From contig JAISGO010000040.1 in NCBI GenBank assembly GCA_031263025.1, positions 1 through 32,076 on the forward strand: a DNA stretch of 32,076 bases, given 5' to 3'. The DNA is from Coriobacteriales bacterium. GTDB taxonomy: Bacteria; Actinomycetota; Coriobacteriia; Coriobacteriales; UBA8131. Made by a program: the position numbers and the translations under genes. This document shows positions 1 to 7,708 of this stretch, in pieces. Numbering within the stretch: the stretch's first letter is position 1; each line of letters begins with the position of its first letter. Under the pieces are notes generated by a model, which worked only from the letters and a program-made list of their open reading frames with translations, made no database searches and was not told the DNA's origin.

Positions 1-1017
1 TGCGAGGCGGAGATCGCCCTAGCCGCCGAGATCTGCAAGCTGGTGCCCAGCGCCGAGCAAGTGCGCATGGTCTCCTCTGGCACCGAGGCCACCATGAGTG
101 CGATCCGCTTGGCCAGAGGTTTTACCGGGCGGCCCAAGTTCATCAAGTTCGCCGGCAACTACCATGGCCACTCCGATGCACTCTTGGTTGCCGCCGGTAG
201 TGGCGTGGCCACCCTGGGTATCCCTGATACGCCAGGTGTGACGCCGGGCGCGACCTGCGACACCGTTGTCTGCCCCTATAACGATCTCGGAGCGGTCGCA
301 GAGGCCTTCAAAAGCTATCCAGACCAGGTCGCCGCGATCATCGTCGAGCCGATTGCCGGCAACATGGGAGTGGTGCCGCCCGCACCGGGTTTTCTTGCGG
401 GCCTGAAAGAACTCTGCGAGCAGAACGGCGCCCTGCTCATCTTTGACGAAGTGATCAGCGGTTTTCGGGCAAGCTTGGGTGGCGCCCAAGCGCTCTATGG
501 GGTGACCCCACATCTGACCACCTTGGGCAAGATCATCGGCGGCGGTTTGCCGGTCGGCTGCATTGCCGGTCGCGCCGACATCATGCAGGCCTTCGCTCCG
601 ACTGGCCCGGTTTATCAGGCTGGTACCTTGAGCGGTAACCCCCTGGCGATGGCGGCTGGCCTCGCTACTCTCAAGGAGCTGCAGAAGCCTGGAGTCTACG
701 AGCGTTTGGAGGAGCTTGGTTTCCGTATGCAAAAGGGCATCGAGCAGGCCATCTCAGGCTCCGGAGCCACCGCCCAGGTGCAGCGATCTGGCTCGCTTTT
801 GACCATCTTCTTCAGTGACCGCCCGGTACGTAACTGGGAGGACGCTGCGACTTGCGACACCGAGCGTTTCGCCCGCTACTTCCGTGGCATGCTTGAACGC
901 GGCTACTGGATCGCACCTAGCCAGTATGAGGCGATATTCCTCTCCACTGCCCACACCGAAGCCGAGATTGACTGCTTCTGTAGCGCCGTCGCCGAGGTTC
1001 TAGTAAGCTGCGGCTGA
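1..1017 (+). CDS. hemL: Glutamate-1-semialdehyde 2,1-aminomutase, 3' part
   Basis: PLP enzyme that converts glutamate-1-semialdehyde to 5-aminolevulinate, the last step of the C5 route to tetrapyrroles. The reading frame is open from the first base, so the N-terminus lies outside the window; 338 codons are present against roughly 430 in full-length family members. Visible signatures are the phosphate-binding region SSGTEATMSAIRLAR near the start, the IFDEVISGFR segment holding the Asp that contacts the PLP ring nitrogen, and TTLGKIIGGGLPVG with the Schiff-base Lys. The ending is normal (stop TGA). The toxin-antitoxin promoter begins directly after the stop. Class III aminotransferases are related, but this combination of motifs is typical of HemL. 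Confidence 0.95.
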   Translation, partial: CEAEIALAAEICKLVPSAEQVRMVSSGTEATMSAIRLARGFTGRPKFIKFAGNYHGHSDALLVAAGSGVATLGIPDTPGVTPGATCDTVVCPYNDLGAVAEAFKSYPDQVAAIIVEPIAGNMGVVPPAPGFLAGLKELCEQNGALLIFDEVISGFRASLGGAQALYGVTPHLTTLGKIIGGGLPVGCIAGRADIMQAFAPTGPVYQAGTLSGNPLAMAAGLATLKELQKPGVYERLEELGFRMQKGIEQAISGSGATAQVQRSGSLLTIFFSDRPVRNWEDAATCDTERFARYFRGMLERGYWIAPSQYEAIFLSTAHTEAEIDCFCSAVAEVLVSCG

Positions 1018-1047
1018 TTGACAAGGGGAGCTTTATACTGCTATAAT
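1018..1047 (+). promoter_or_regulatory. Sigma-70 promoter of the toxin-antitoxin pair
   Basis: A consensus -35 box TTGACA (1018-1023), an 18-bp spacer and a consensus -10 box TATAAT (1042-1047), starting immediately after the hemL stop codon. It is the best-matching promoter in the window and faces the AbrB antitoxin gene. Confidence 0.85.
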
Positions 1048-1049
1048 TA

Positions 1050-1064
1050 GTAGGAAATTCCTAC
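1050..1064. promoter_or_regulatory. Palindromic operator at the TA transcription start
   Basis: The 15-nt perfect palindrome GTAGGAAATTCCTAC lies just downstream of the -10 box, over the expected transcription start. AbrB/MazE-type antitoxins usually autoregulate by binding such sites, so this is the probable operator for the downstream antitoxin or the antitoxin-toxin complex. Confidence 0.65.
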
Positions 1065-1080
1065 AAATGAGGAGTTAACC

Positions 1081-1434
1081 ATGTTGGTGGAACTTAGGGA
1101 GAAATCCCAAGTGACGTTGCCTAAAACCTTGGTTAAGCATATGGGCTTAGAAGCGGGTGACTATTTAGACGTGCGCGAATCGGTGGGCGCTATCTGGATC
1201 GTCCCAGTTAAACTTGAGCCAAGGTTTTTCAACTTCGCTGCAGAAGAGCGCGGGCGTCGTCGCGTCCAAGACAGGGCAAGCTCGTCTTTAACCGGGCCGT
1301 TGGACGCTATCTCGAAACCTCATAGGCATGCGCTACAAGGGAGATTCGCCATGCTTGGTCTCTCTGGCGAGGCATTTGCTAAGGCCAAGGCTGAAGAGAG
1401 GGAATACGAAGATGCCCACCTCGTACGTCCTTGA
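1081..1434 (+). CDS. AbrB/MazE-type antitoxin
   Basis: A 117-residue protein with an N-terminal swapped-hairpin AbrB (SpoVT-AbrB) domain: residues 1-45 follow the pattern ELREKSQVTLPKTLVKHMGLEAGDYLDV, typical of the DNA-binding half of VapB/MazE antitoxins. The longer C-terminal part (about 46-117) is charged and probably wraps the toxin. The start is set by the Shine-Dalgarno sequence GAGGAG 6 nt before the ATG. The 3' end overlaps the PIN toxin gene by 23 nt in another frame, so the two are probably translationally coupled. The promoter and palindromic operator upstream fit autoregulation. The type II TA assignment is firm from the pairing; the subfamily is inferred. Confidence 0.85.
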   Translation: MLVELREKSQVTLPKTLVKHMGLEAGDYLDVRESVGAIWIVPVKLEPRFFNFAAEERGRRRVQDRASSSLTGPLDAISKPHRHALQGRFAMLGLSGEAFAKAKAEEREYEDAHLVRP

Positions 1435-1828
1435 TGCCTGCGCGCTGATAGCCTTACTTGCTGATGAAGTAGGGGCTGAGGTGGTGGGCAACGTTTTGAT
1501 TGCGGCAGATGAGGGCCGCACGAAAGTCTACATCCACGAGATCAATCTGTTAGAAGTATATTATGATGTTATTAAAGTCGCAGGCAGCGATGTTGCTGCG
1601 ACCTTGCTCTCTGATGTTGCCGCCTCTTCTATTGAGGTCATTCACAGTTTAAGCGACCAGGTTTTTCGCCTGGCAGGTCGGCTTAAGGCCCAATACCGTA
1701 TTTCTTTGGCTGATGCCATTGCGCTTTCGGTCACACACAACTTGGGCGCATGCCTGCTCAGCTCGGATCATCACGAGTTTGAGCCATTGCAGGAGGCACG
1801 CGAAGCCGAAATCCGTTGGATTCGCTGA
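1412..1828 (+). CDS. PIN-domain ribonuclease toxin (VapC-like)
   Basis: A 138-residue PIN-domain protein, the usual length of VapC toxins, which cleave RNA (often tRNA or rRNA) using Mg2+ held by acidic residues. The expected acids are visible: Asp in YVLDACALIALL near the N-terminus, Glu in INLLEVYYDV, Asp in ISLADAIALSV and Asp in LLSSDHHEFE. The start is the ATG inside the end of the antitoxin gene; a longer in-frame start at 1328 would add residues unrelated to PIN domains and was not used. The catalytic set is complete, so the toxin is probably active and held by the AbrB-type partner. Confidence 0.87.
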   Translation: MPTSYVLDACALIALLADEVGAEVVGNVLIAADEGRTKVYIHEINLLEVYYDVIKVAGSDVAATLLSDVAASSIEVIHSLSDQVFRLAGRLKAQYRISLADAIALSVTHNLGACLLSSDHHEFEPLQEAREAEIRWIR

Positions 1829-1875
1829 AGCGCTCTGACTTCCATTCCAGATTAGGATCACCGCTCAAAGGAAAA

Positions 1876-1950
1876 TGGTGTCCCCAGAAGGATTCGAATC
1901 TCCGTTTCCGACTTGAGGGCCGGCGTCCTTGGCCGCTAGACGATGGGGAC
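1876..1950 (-). tRNA. tRNA-Glu(CTC)-like gene, structurally degenerate
   Basis: The minus strand folds as a tRNA: a perfect 7-bp acceptor stem (GTCCCCA with TGGGGAC), an encoded CCA end followed by TTTT, and a D arm GTCT...GGAC typical of tRNA-Glu. The anticodon arm reads CCGGC-CCTCAA-GTCGG, so the loop has only 6 nt and the base matching U33 is missing before the apparent CTC anticodon. The variable region is 4 nt, and the T stem carries an A53-C61 mismatch where G-C is almost universal. These defects suggest a decaying tRNA-Glu copy; a specialised function or a sequence error cannot be excluded. Confidence 0.6.
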
Positions 1951-2002
1951 ACCTCATTATAGCTTCAATAAGTCAGCATTGGCGCCGTACCCTGCGAGAT
2001 GT

Positions 2003-3517
2003 CTAGGATAGGCCCTCTTGGCGCGTTGCCCGGTACTGCTCTATCCGGATCGTCAGGTATTGCCAGACCAAGAGCAGCATCAGGATGGCCATCACGATCA
2101 AATAACCGGTCACCGCGCCGGCAAGGCCGGTCATCGGCACCAAGAGCAGGAGCACCAAGAGCGAGAAAGCGAAAGTGACCAGGTAGAGCTTGGTCACTTT
2201 GCGTTGTTCGCGCAGCACCGCGATCACCTGGTAGAGCAGGTCGCAGATGCCGGTCACACCGCCGGCCGCCACCATGATCAGAGTCATCGTGGACATCCCG
2301 GGCACGCCCCCGAAATCTACCCCATATAGCCAGCTGAAGACCGGTATCCCAATCCAACCCATCACCAGTATCCCGATCACCGTGATCGCCACGATCGCCG
2401 CGACCAGTAAGATGATGCGCAGGTCAAAGCGGCCGTGACGAGAGCGCTGAGCCCAGTCTGCGGCCATTCTGCCTAGCATCGGTTTGTAGATGAAGCCCCC
2501 AGTGAGGAGGATGGCTTGGGCGGGGAAGTAGAGGGCGTTGAAGAAGAGCTGGTTGGTGTAGGCAGCCGGGCCGCCCACTCCGTCGATCACGAATTTCGGC
2601 AGGTTGTCGACTAGGGTATAGAGGAAGAGCGCGGCGAAAAGGGGAAAACAGGCCCGCAGCAGGGCCAGCGTACCGCCGTGTTGCGGGCCGCCGGTTTGGC
2701 CTGGAGCCGACTTGGGGGTTTCCAGGAGGGCCAGCGGTAGGGTCACGCCGGCGAAGCTTAAAGCTGCGGCTACTGCCATGGCATAGCTGGCCGCGACCAG
2801 GTTGTGGCTGACCACCAAGGTGAGCGTCGCCACCATGAAGACCAGAACCGAGCGCAAAGTCTGGGAGATGCCGCCCAGATACAGCTTGTCGCACTGTTGC
2901 AAGCGCCCCTCATAGACGTCGGCCCAGGCGTCAAACAGTTTGTAGAGGGTGACGCCGCAGCAGACCTGCCAGAGGTCGCCGCTGTAGCCGCGCAGCCAAA
3001 ACCAGACCAGGGCCACCACCAACATCAACCCACAGCAGAGCAAACGGCTGCTCTGATAGCTGGAAAAACGGTAGTGCTGGGCGATGTCCGAGACCTGGAA
3101 AGGGCGCATCCCGAAGTTGCCGACGATCATCAAGAGGCTGGCGGTGATGAAGGCCAAGGAGAACACCCCGGCCAAATCGGGGCCGACTAGCTGCGAGACC
3201 ACGATGGTGAGCAGCGGAAAGACCAGGCCCCAGCTGGCGAAGCCAGCGGTGTTCCAGATATAGTCCTTAGTGGTGCGATGGGCGGCGAACTGGGCCTCTT
3301 TCTGCTCTCCCCAGGTGCGCTCCAGGGCTGCCCCCAGCACTCGTTTGGGCCAAGACAGCACGGTTTCCGGTAAAGTCGGCTCAGCGGCGGCGCTTTGATC
3401 CTCAGGGGCTGCCTCGGCGCGCTCTTCGCCATGGCCCCGGGAAACCCCCGCAGTGCGGCGCCTACGCTTGCCCGCGCCCTGCTCGAGCGAGCCGCCCTTG
3501 TCATGCCGGAAAAACAT
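2003..3517 (-). CDS. Polysaccharide flippase-like membrane protein (MOP superfamily)
   Basis: A 504-residue integral membrane protein. After a charged N-terminal cytoplasmic stretch of about 85 residues there are around a dozen hydrophobic segments arranged as in Wzx/MurJ/MATE-type exporters of the MOP superfamily, for example GLVFPLLTIVVSQLVGPDLAG, the first helix pair, where membership is usually seen. Such proteins flip lipid-linked oligosaccharides across the membrane; the substrate here cannot be told. The first ATG lacks a good Shine-Dalgarno sequence, so the true start may be slightly downstream. It is transcribed away from terC and is not in an operon. There are no glycosyltransferase neighbours to indicate a pathway. 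Confidence 0.7.
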   Translation of the reverse strand: MFFRHDKGGSLEQGAGKRRRRTAGVSRGHGEERAEAAPEDQSAAAEPTLPETVLSWPKRVLGAALERTWGEQKEAQFAAHRTTKDYIWNTAGFASWGLVFPLLTIVVSQLVGPDLAGVFSLAFITASLLMIVGNFGMRPFQVSDIAQHYRFSSYQSSRLLCCGLMLVVALVWFWLRGYSGDLWQVCCGVTLYKLFDAWADVYEGRLQQCDKLYLGGISQTLRSVLVFMVATLTLVVSHNLVAASYAMAVAAALSFAGVTLPLALLETPKSAPGQTGGPQHGGTLALLRACFPLFAALFLYTLVDNLPKFVIDGVGGPAAYTNQLFFNALYFPAQAILLTGGFIYKPMLGRMAADWAQRSRHGRFDLRIILLVAAIVAITVIGILVMGWIGIPVFSWLYGVDFGGVPGMSTMTLIMVAAGGVTGICDLLYQVIAVLREQRKVTKLYLVTFAFSLLVLLLLVPMTGLAGAVTGYLIVMAILMLLLVWQYLTIRIEQYRATRQEGLS

Positions 3518-3551
3518 AAGGGATAGTGTAGCGCGAAGCGTTGCCGGCCTG

Positions 3552-3581
3552 TTATTAGCCCTGACATGCTTAGGTTAAAAT
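3552..3581 (+). promoter_or_regulatory. Possible promoter giving a leaderless terC transcript
   Basis: A -10-like TAAAAT at 3576-3581 ends only 6 nt before the terC ATG (3588), preceded at 18-bp spacing by a weak -35 TTATTA. No Shine-Dalgarno sequence precedes the ATG. If the -10 box is real, transcription starts at or next to the A of the ATG, which would give a leaderless mRNA, a common arrangement in actinobacteria. Confidence 0.4.
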
Positions 3582-3587
3582 AACAGC

Positions 3588-4478
3588 ATGGATTTTAATA
3601 TCTTCCTCAGTGCCAACACCTGGGTGACCATGTTGATCTTGATTTTCTTGGAGTTGGTCTTAGGGATTGACAACCTCGTCTTCATTGCTATCACCACTGC
3701 GCGCCTGCCCCAGGGCAAGCGTCATATCGGTCGACGCCTCGGGCTGCTCGGCGCCCTGGCGATGCGTATCGTCTTCCTCTGTTTCGCGGCTTTCATCGCC
3801 CATATCCAGACCACCCTCTTCACTCTGCCCCTGCCTCACGAACCTTTCTTCGATCCGGCTATCTCCGGCAAGGACCTGCTCTTGCTGGTCGGCGGCGCCT
3901 ACTTGGTCTGGAAAGGCGTTGACGAGCTTTTCAAGAAGGTTACCCTCAAAGAGGAGCGGGCCGAGTACGCGGTCGAACAAGGCCAGCGTCCGCCCACCCA
4001 CAAGCAGGAGCGCGCCGCCGCCCGGGCCTCGCACCAGATCGGGCTGGGGCGGGCCATCGGCACCATCATGGTGATGGACGTCGTCTTCTCTATCGACTCG
4101 GTGATCACCGCTGTCGGCATGTCCGGCCAACTGATCGTGATGATCATCGCGGTCATCTTGGCAGTGTTGATCATGATCATCTTCGCCGACCCGATCTCCG
4201 AGTTCATCAACCGCAACCCCGAGATCACCCTTTTGGCCCTGGCCTTCATTACTTTGGTGGGGATCAAGCTGGTCAGTGAGTCCCTTGGCATCGAGGCCTG
4301 CGTGGCCGGCTCGGACGTCCAGGTGGTCGACGTCGGACTGTACAGCGCGATGGCGGTTTCCTTGATCGTGACCGTGCTGCAGATGCTCTACCGCCGCCGC
4401 CAGCAGGCCTTTAGCGCCACCCATCCGCTTAAGCAGGAAGAAGAAGATGCAGACGCCGCCGCGCTACCTCAAGACTGA
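3588..4478 (+). CDS. TerC/Alx-family membrane protein
   Basis: A 296-residue polytopic membrane protein of the TerC family, which includes the tellurite-resistance protein TerC and the Mn2+ exporters Alx/MeeF/MeeY. Two internally related family signatures are present: LELVLGIDNLVFI (residues 21-33) and VMDVVFSIDSVITAVG (162-177), each with the conserved membrane-embedded acidic residues thought to bind metal. A charged cytoplasmic loop (about 113-152) separates the two halves, and a hydrophilic Glu/Asp-rich tail ends the protein. The gene overlaps rnd by 32 nt. Known members help metallate exported enzymes with Mn2+; that role here is inferred. Confidence 0.85.
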   Translation: MDFNIFLSANTWVTMLILIFLELVLGIDNLVFIAITTARLPQGKRHIGRRLGLLGALAMRIVFLCFAAFIAHIQTTLFTLPLPHEPFFDPAISGKDLLLLVGGAYLVWKGVDELFKKVTLKEERAEYAVEQGQRPPTHKQERAAARASHQIGLGRAIGTIMVMDVVFSIDSVITAVGMSGQLIVMIIAVILAVLIMIIFADPISEFINRNPEITLLALAFITLVGIKLVSESLGIEACVAGSDVQVVDVGLYSAMAVSLIVTVLQMLYRRRQQAFSATHPLKQEEEDADAAALPQD

Positions 4479-5634
4479 GGCAGATCTCATCCAATACTGC
4501 GCCGAGCTCCAAGATTTTGCCGCGCGCTCTGCCGACGCCCCGACCGTGCTTGCCGTCGATACCGAGTTCGTGCGCGAGAAGACCTACTATGCCCAGCTCT
4601 GCCTGGTGCAGCTGGCCACCGATCAGCAGGTCACGCTGGTCGACCCTCTGGCCCTCAGCGACCTCTCACCTTTAGCCGACCTGATGGCCGACCCCCATAT
4701 CGTCAAGGTCTTCCATGCCGGCAGCCAGGACCTGGAGATCTGTTGGCAGCTCTTCAAGCACCTGCCGGCGCCTTTCTTCGACACCCAGGTGGCAGCGGCC
4801 TTAGACGGGGGGCAGTTCCAGATGGGCTTGGCCAAGTTGGTCGACAAATACGCAGATGTGCGCCTGGCTAAGGGCGAGTCTTTGACCGACTGGGCGGCTC
4901 GGCCGCTCACGGCCGAGCAACTCCGCTATGCTGCCGACGACGTCGCTTATCTGCCGGGCATCTACCGCCAGTTGCAGGACAACCTCGCCGCCAAGGGCCG
5001 TCTCGCCTGGCTTGCCGACGAGCAGTGCGAGCTGCTTGACCCGGCCAGCTATGACCTCCAGCCCGAGCAGGCCTACAAGAAGGTCCGCCACTACGCCCAG
5101 CTCTACCCCCGCCAGCTCAGCGTCCTCAAGGCCGTCGCTGCCGAGCGCGAGCGCCAGGCCCAACAGCTCAACCTCCCCCGCAAGTGGATCATCAACGACG
5201 ACCAGCTGCTGGCCATCGCCCGCAAGATGCCCGAGTCGGTCGACGACCTCTCCCGTATCCGTGGCGTCCGCAACAAGCTCAAGCGTCAGGCTGCTGAGCG
5301 CTTCGTCGCCGAGGTCCAAGCCGCCAAACAGCTGCCTGTCCCACCCCGTGCCAAGCGCCAGGCTCCAAGCGCCCCCAATCTCGATAAGTCGGTCTACAAC
5401 CTCATGTTGGTCATCCTCCAGGTCGTGGCTGAGCGCGCGCAGGTCGCGGCCGAGGTGCTGGCCCACCACAGCGACCTAGTGCATCTTTTCGTCGCCCCAG
5501 ACGAGCCCAACCCCCTGCTCCAGGGCTGGCGCTACGACTTGCTCGGCCGCCACCTGCTAAGCCTTCTGGCTGGCCAGCTCACTATCAGCATCTCTGACAA
5601 AAGGATCGTCATCAATGACAAAGCCGCCAAATAA
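4447..5634 (+). CDS. rnd: Ribonuclease D-type 3'-5' exonuclease with HRDC domain
   Basis: A 395-residue DEDDy exonuclease of the RNase D family, which trims 3' ends of tRNA precursors and other small RNAs. The catalytic set is complete: D38 and E40 in AVDTEFVRE (ExoI), D95 in HAGSQDLEI (ExoII), and Y161 and D165 in YAADDVAYL (ExoIII). A helical HRDC domain follows at about residues 210-290, including [20 protein letters not shown], and a second, weaker helical C-terminal region may be another HRDC-like unit. The Shine-Dalgarno sequence GGAAGAAG lies inside the terC 3' end. Overlaps with the genes on both sides imply translational coupling. Confidence 0.9.
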   Translation: MQTPPRYLKTEADLIQYCAELQDFAARSADAPTVLAVDTEFVREKTYYAQLCLVQLATDQQVTLVDPLALSDLSPLADLMADPHIVKVFHAGSQDLEICWQLFKHLPAPFFDTQVAAALDGGQFQMGLAKLVDKYADVRLAKGESLTDWAARPLTAEQLRYAADDVAYLPGIYRQLQDNLAAKGRLAWLADEQCELLDPASYDLQPEQAYKKVRHYAQLYPRQLSVLKAVAAERERQAQQLNLPRKWIINDDQLLAIARKMPESVDDLSRIRGVRNKLKRQAAERFVAEVQAAKQLPVPPRAKRQAPSAPNLDKSVYNLMLVILQVVAERAQVAAEVLAHHSDLVHLFVAPDEPNPLLQGWRYDLLGRHLLSLLAGQLTISISDKRIVINDKAAK

Positions 5635-7594
5635 GCCCAGCTCTCAGGCTCCGCTCGCGTCCGTCACCCTGCACCTGGGCATCGACGTCGGCTCGACTAC
5701 CGTCAAGTGCGCCGTACTCGACCAAGACGGCCGTCTGGTCTACGCCGACTACCAGCGCCACCACGCCGACGTTCGCGCTACCGTGGCCCAGATCCTTGAG
5801 GGGGCGGCGGCAGCGGTCGGCGCGGCGCCGTTGACTGTGGCGATTACCGGCTCCGGTGGTTTGCTCCTGGCCAAGTGGCTGGATCTTGACTTCGTCCAAG
5901 AGGTGGTCGCGCTCAAGACCGCAGTCGAGACTTTTGAGCCCGCCACCGACGTAGCCATCGAGCTGGGTGGCGAGGACGCCAAGATAGTCTTCTTCGACCA
6001 GACCATAGAGCAGCGCATGAACGGTACCTGCGCTGGCGGCACCGGTAGTTTCATCGACCAGATGTCCGTCTTGCTCGACACCGACGCCGCCGGCCTCAAC
6101 GAGCTTGCCAAAGACGCCCAAACCATCCATCCGATCGCCTCGCGTTGCGGTGTCTTCGCCAAAAGCGACGTTCAGCCCCTGCTCAACGAGGGCGCCCGTA
6201 AGGAGGACATCGCGGCCTCCATCTTCCAGAGCGTGGTTACCCAGACCATCTCCGGCCTGGCCTGCGGTCGGCCGGTGCGTGGTAACATCGCTTTTTTGGG
6301 TGGCCCCCTGCAGTACCTTTCCGAGCTGGAGCAGCGCTTTGTGGTCACCCTCAATCTCAAGCCAGAGAACATCATCAAGCCCGCCGATGCCCATCTCTTC
6401 GTCGCCAAGGGGGCGGCCCTGGCCGGCGCCAAGGACGCCGCCGCCAAGGCCTCGGCGCCCCGACCAGAGGCCGACCAGGCGCAAATTACCACGCTGCGCG
6501 CCGACCGCGACCCCGACCAGCCCTATGACGACCAAGTCAGCCTCGACCCCGACCCCGACGCCTTGCCGGTGGCGCCAGCGCAGCCGGACGCCCAGCAGTC
6601 CCTGCAAGCGATTCCCCAGATCATCGCGCGGCTACGTGCGCTCGGTGACGTTCAGGGCTCCGAGGTCCAACGTCTCGATCCCCTTTTCGCCGACGCGGCC
6701 GACTACCAGGCTTTTGCCAAGCGCCATGCCAAGGCCACGATTCAGACCGTGGAGGGCTACCAGGGCGACGCCTTCCTCGGCATCGACGCTGGCTCCACCA
6801 CCTTCAAGGCCGTCCTGATCAACCCGGCCAAGCAGATCGTCTGGCGCTATTACGCCAATAACAAAGGTGACGTCTTCGCTGCTGCCAAGAAGGCCCTGCT
6901 CCAGATGTACCAGCATTTCACTGACCCCACAAGCGGCCAGCTGATGGTCGATATTCACCACACTACGGTGACCGGTTATGGCGAGGGCCTGCTCAAGACC
7001 GCGCTCGGCGCTGACAGCGGCGAGATCGAGACCGTCGCCCATCTGCGTGGCGCTAAGGAGCTCCTGCCCGAGGTCGACTTCGTGCTCGACATCGGTGGCC
7101 AGGACATGAAGTGCCTACGCATCCATGACGGGGTGATCGAGCACATCATGCTCAACGAGGCTTGTTCCAGCGGCTGTGGCAGCTTCATCGAGAGCTTCGC
7201 CACCTCGATGGATCTCAGCGTGGAGGAGTTCGCGGCAGCGGCCTGCCGGGCCACATCCCCGGTCGACCTCGGCCAGCGCTGCACCGTCTTCATGAACTCC
7301 CGGGTCAAACAAGCCCAGAAAGAAGGCGCCAGCGTCGGTGACATCTCAGCTGGCCTTTCCTACAGCGTAATCAAGAACGCCCTCTTCAAGGTGATCAAAT
7401 TGCGCGATGCCGCCGATGTCGGCGAGCACGCCATCGTCCAGGGGGGCACCTTCTTAAACGACGCGGTTCTGCGGGCCTTCGAGAAGCTCTCCGGGCACGA
7501 GGCCGTCCGTCCCAACATCGCTGGGCTGATGGGCGCTTACGGCGCCGCCTTATTAGCCATGGACCGTGTTGGCACAACCTCGGGGGCACTCTAA
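5615..7594 (+). CDS. Tandem-ASKHA acyl-CoA dehydratase activase (BcrAD/BadFG family), probably truncated
   Basis: A 659-residue protein with two BcrAD_BadFG ATPase domains. Each has an ATP-binding motif ([11 protein letters not shown] near residue 21, [11 protein letters not shown] near 388) and the cysteine pair that holds a [4Fe-4S] cluster at the dimer interface of HgdC-type activators (C139 and C178; about C517 and C556). Family members use ATP to inject an electron into radical 2-hydroxyacyl-CoA dehydratases or benzoyl-CoA reductases. Long homologues of about 1,400 residues continue with DUF2229 and dehydratase-like domains; this one stops at the end of the second ASKHA domain, in a GGGGNCA repeat that supplies the last codons and the stop. 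No dehydratase subunits are in the window. It overlaps rnd by 20 nt. Confidence 0.83.
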   Translation: MTKPPNKPSSQAPLASVTLHLGIDVGSTTVKCAVLDQDGRLVYADYQRHHADVRATVAQILEGAAAAVGAAPLTVAITGSGGLLLAKWLDLDFVQEVVALKTAVETFEPATDVAIELGGEDAKIVFFDQTIEQRMNGTCAGGTGSFIDQMSVLLDTDAAGLNELAKDAQTIHPIASRCGVFAKSDVQPLLNEGARKEDIAASIFQSVVTQTISGLACGRPVRGNIAFLGGPLQYLSELEQRFVVTLNLKPENIIKPADAHLFVAKGAALAGAKDAAAKASAPRPEADQAQITTLRADRDPDQPYDDQVSLDPDPDALPVAPAQPDAQQSLQAIPQIIARLRALGDVQGSEVQRLDPLFADAADYQAFAKRHAKATIQTVEGYQGDAFLGIDAGSTTFKAVLINPAKQIVWRYYANNKGDVFAAAKKALLQMYQHFTDPTSGQLMVDIHHTTVTGYGEGLLKTALGADSGEIETVAHLRGAKELLPEVDFVLDIGGQDMKCLRIHDGVIEHIMLNEACSSGCGSFIESFATSMDLSVEEFAAAACRATSPVDLGQRCTVFMNSRVKQAQKEGASVGDISAGLSYSVIKNALFKVIKLRDAADVGEHAIVQGGTFLNDAVLRAFEKLSGHEAVRPNIAGLMGAYGAALLAMDRVGTTSGAL

Positions 7595-7608
7595 AGCGTC
7601 TTGTCCCC
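7582..7608. repeat. GGGG(G/A)CA...TGTCCCC short palindromic repeat
   Basis: GGGGGCACTCTAAA...TTGTCCCC, a short member of the repeat family seen across the window. Its left end matches the inner sequence of the 14.9-kb element (GGGGACACTCTAAAT on the minus strand) at all but one of the first 14 bases. It encodes the last residues and stop codon of the activase. Confidence 0.6.
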
Positions 7609-7631
7609 GTAGGGGGGTGTGTGCAGAACTT

Positions 7632-7657
7632 GAGGGATACTCTATATGGTGTCCCTC
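7632..7657. repeat. Degenerate GAGGGA...TCCCTC palindrome
   Basis: An inverted repeat GAGGGATAC / GGTGTCCCTC around TCTATAT in the 114-bp gap between the activase and the convergent Fic gene. It resembles the 24-nt palindromes at 22.0 and 24.8 kb and could act as a bidirectional terminator, although no long T tract follows. Confidence 0.45.
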
Positions 7658-7708
7658 GAAAATCCTCTTTTATCGTGAGAGGTAGGGGAGGTAATCCCGA
7701 AATCTTGT

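Noticed and set aside
1328-1411. Longer N-terminus for the PIN toxin
   Set aside because: The extra 28 residues are encoded over the antitoxin gene in another frame, have no ribosome site and do not match the PIN fold, which begins at MPTSYVLDACAL.
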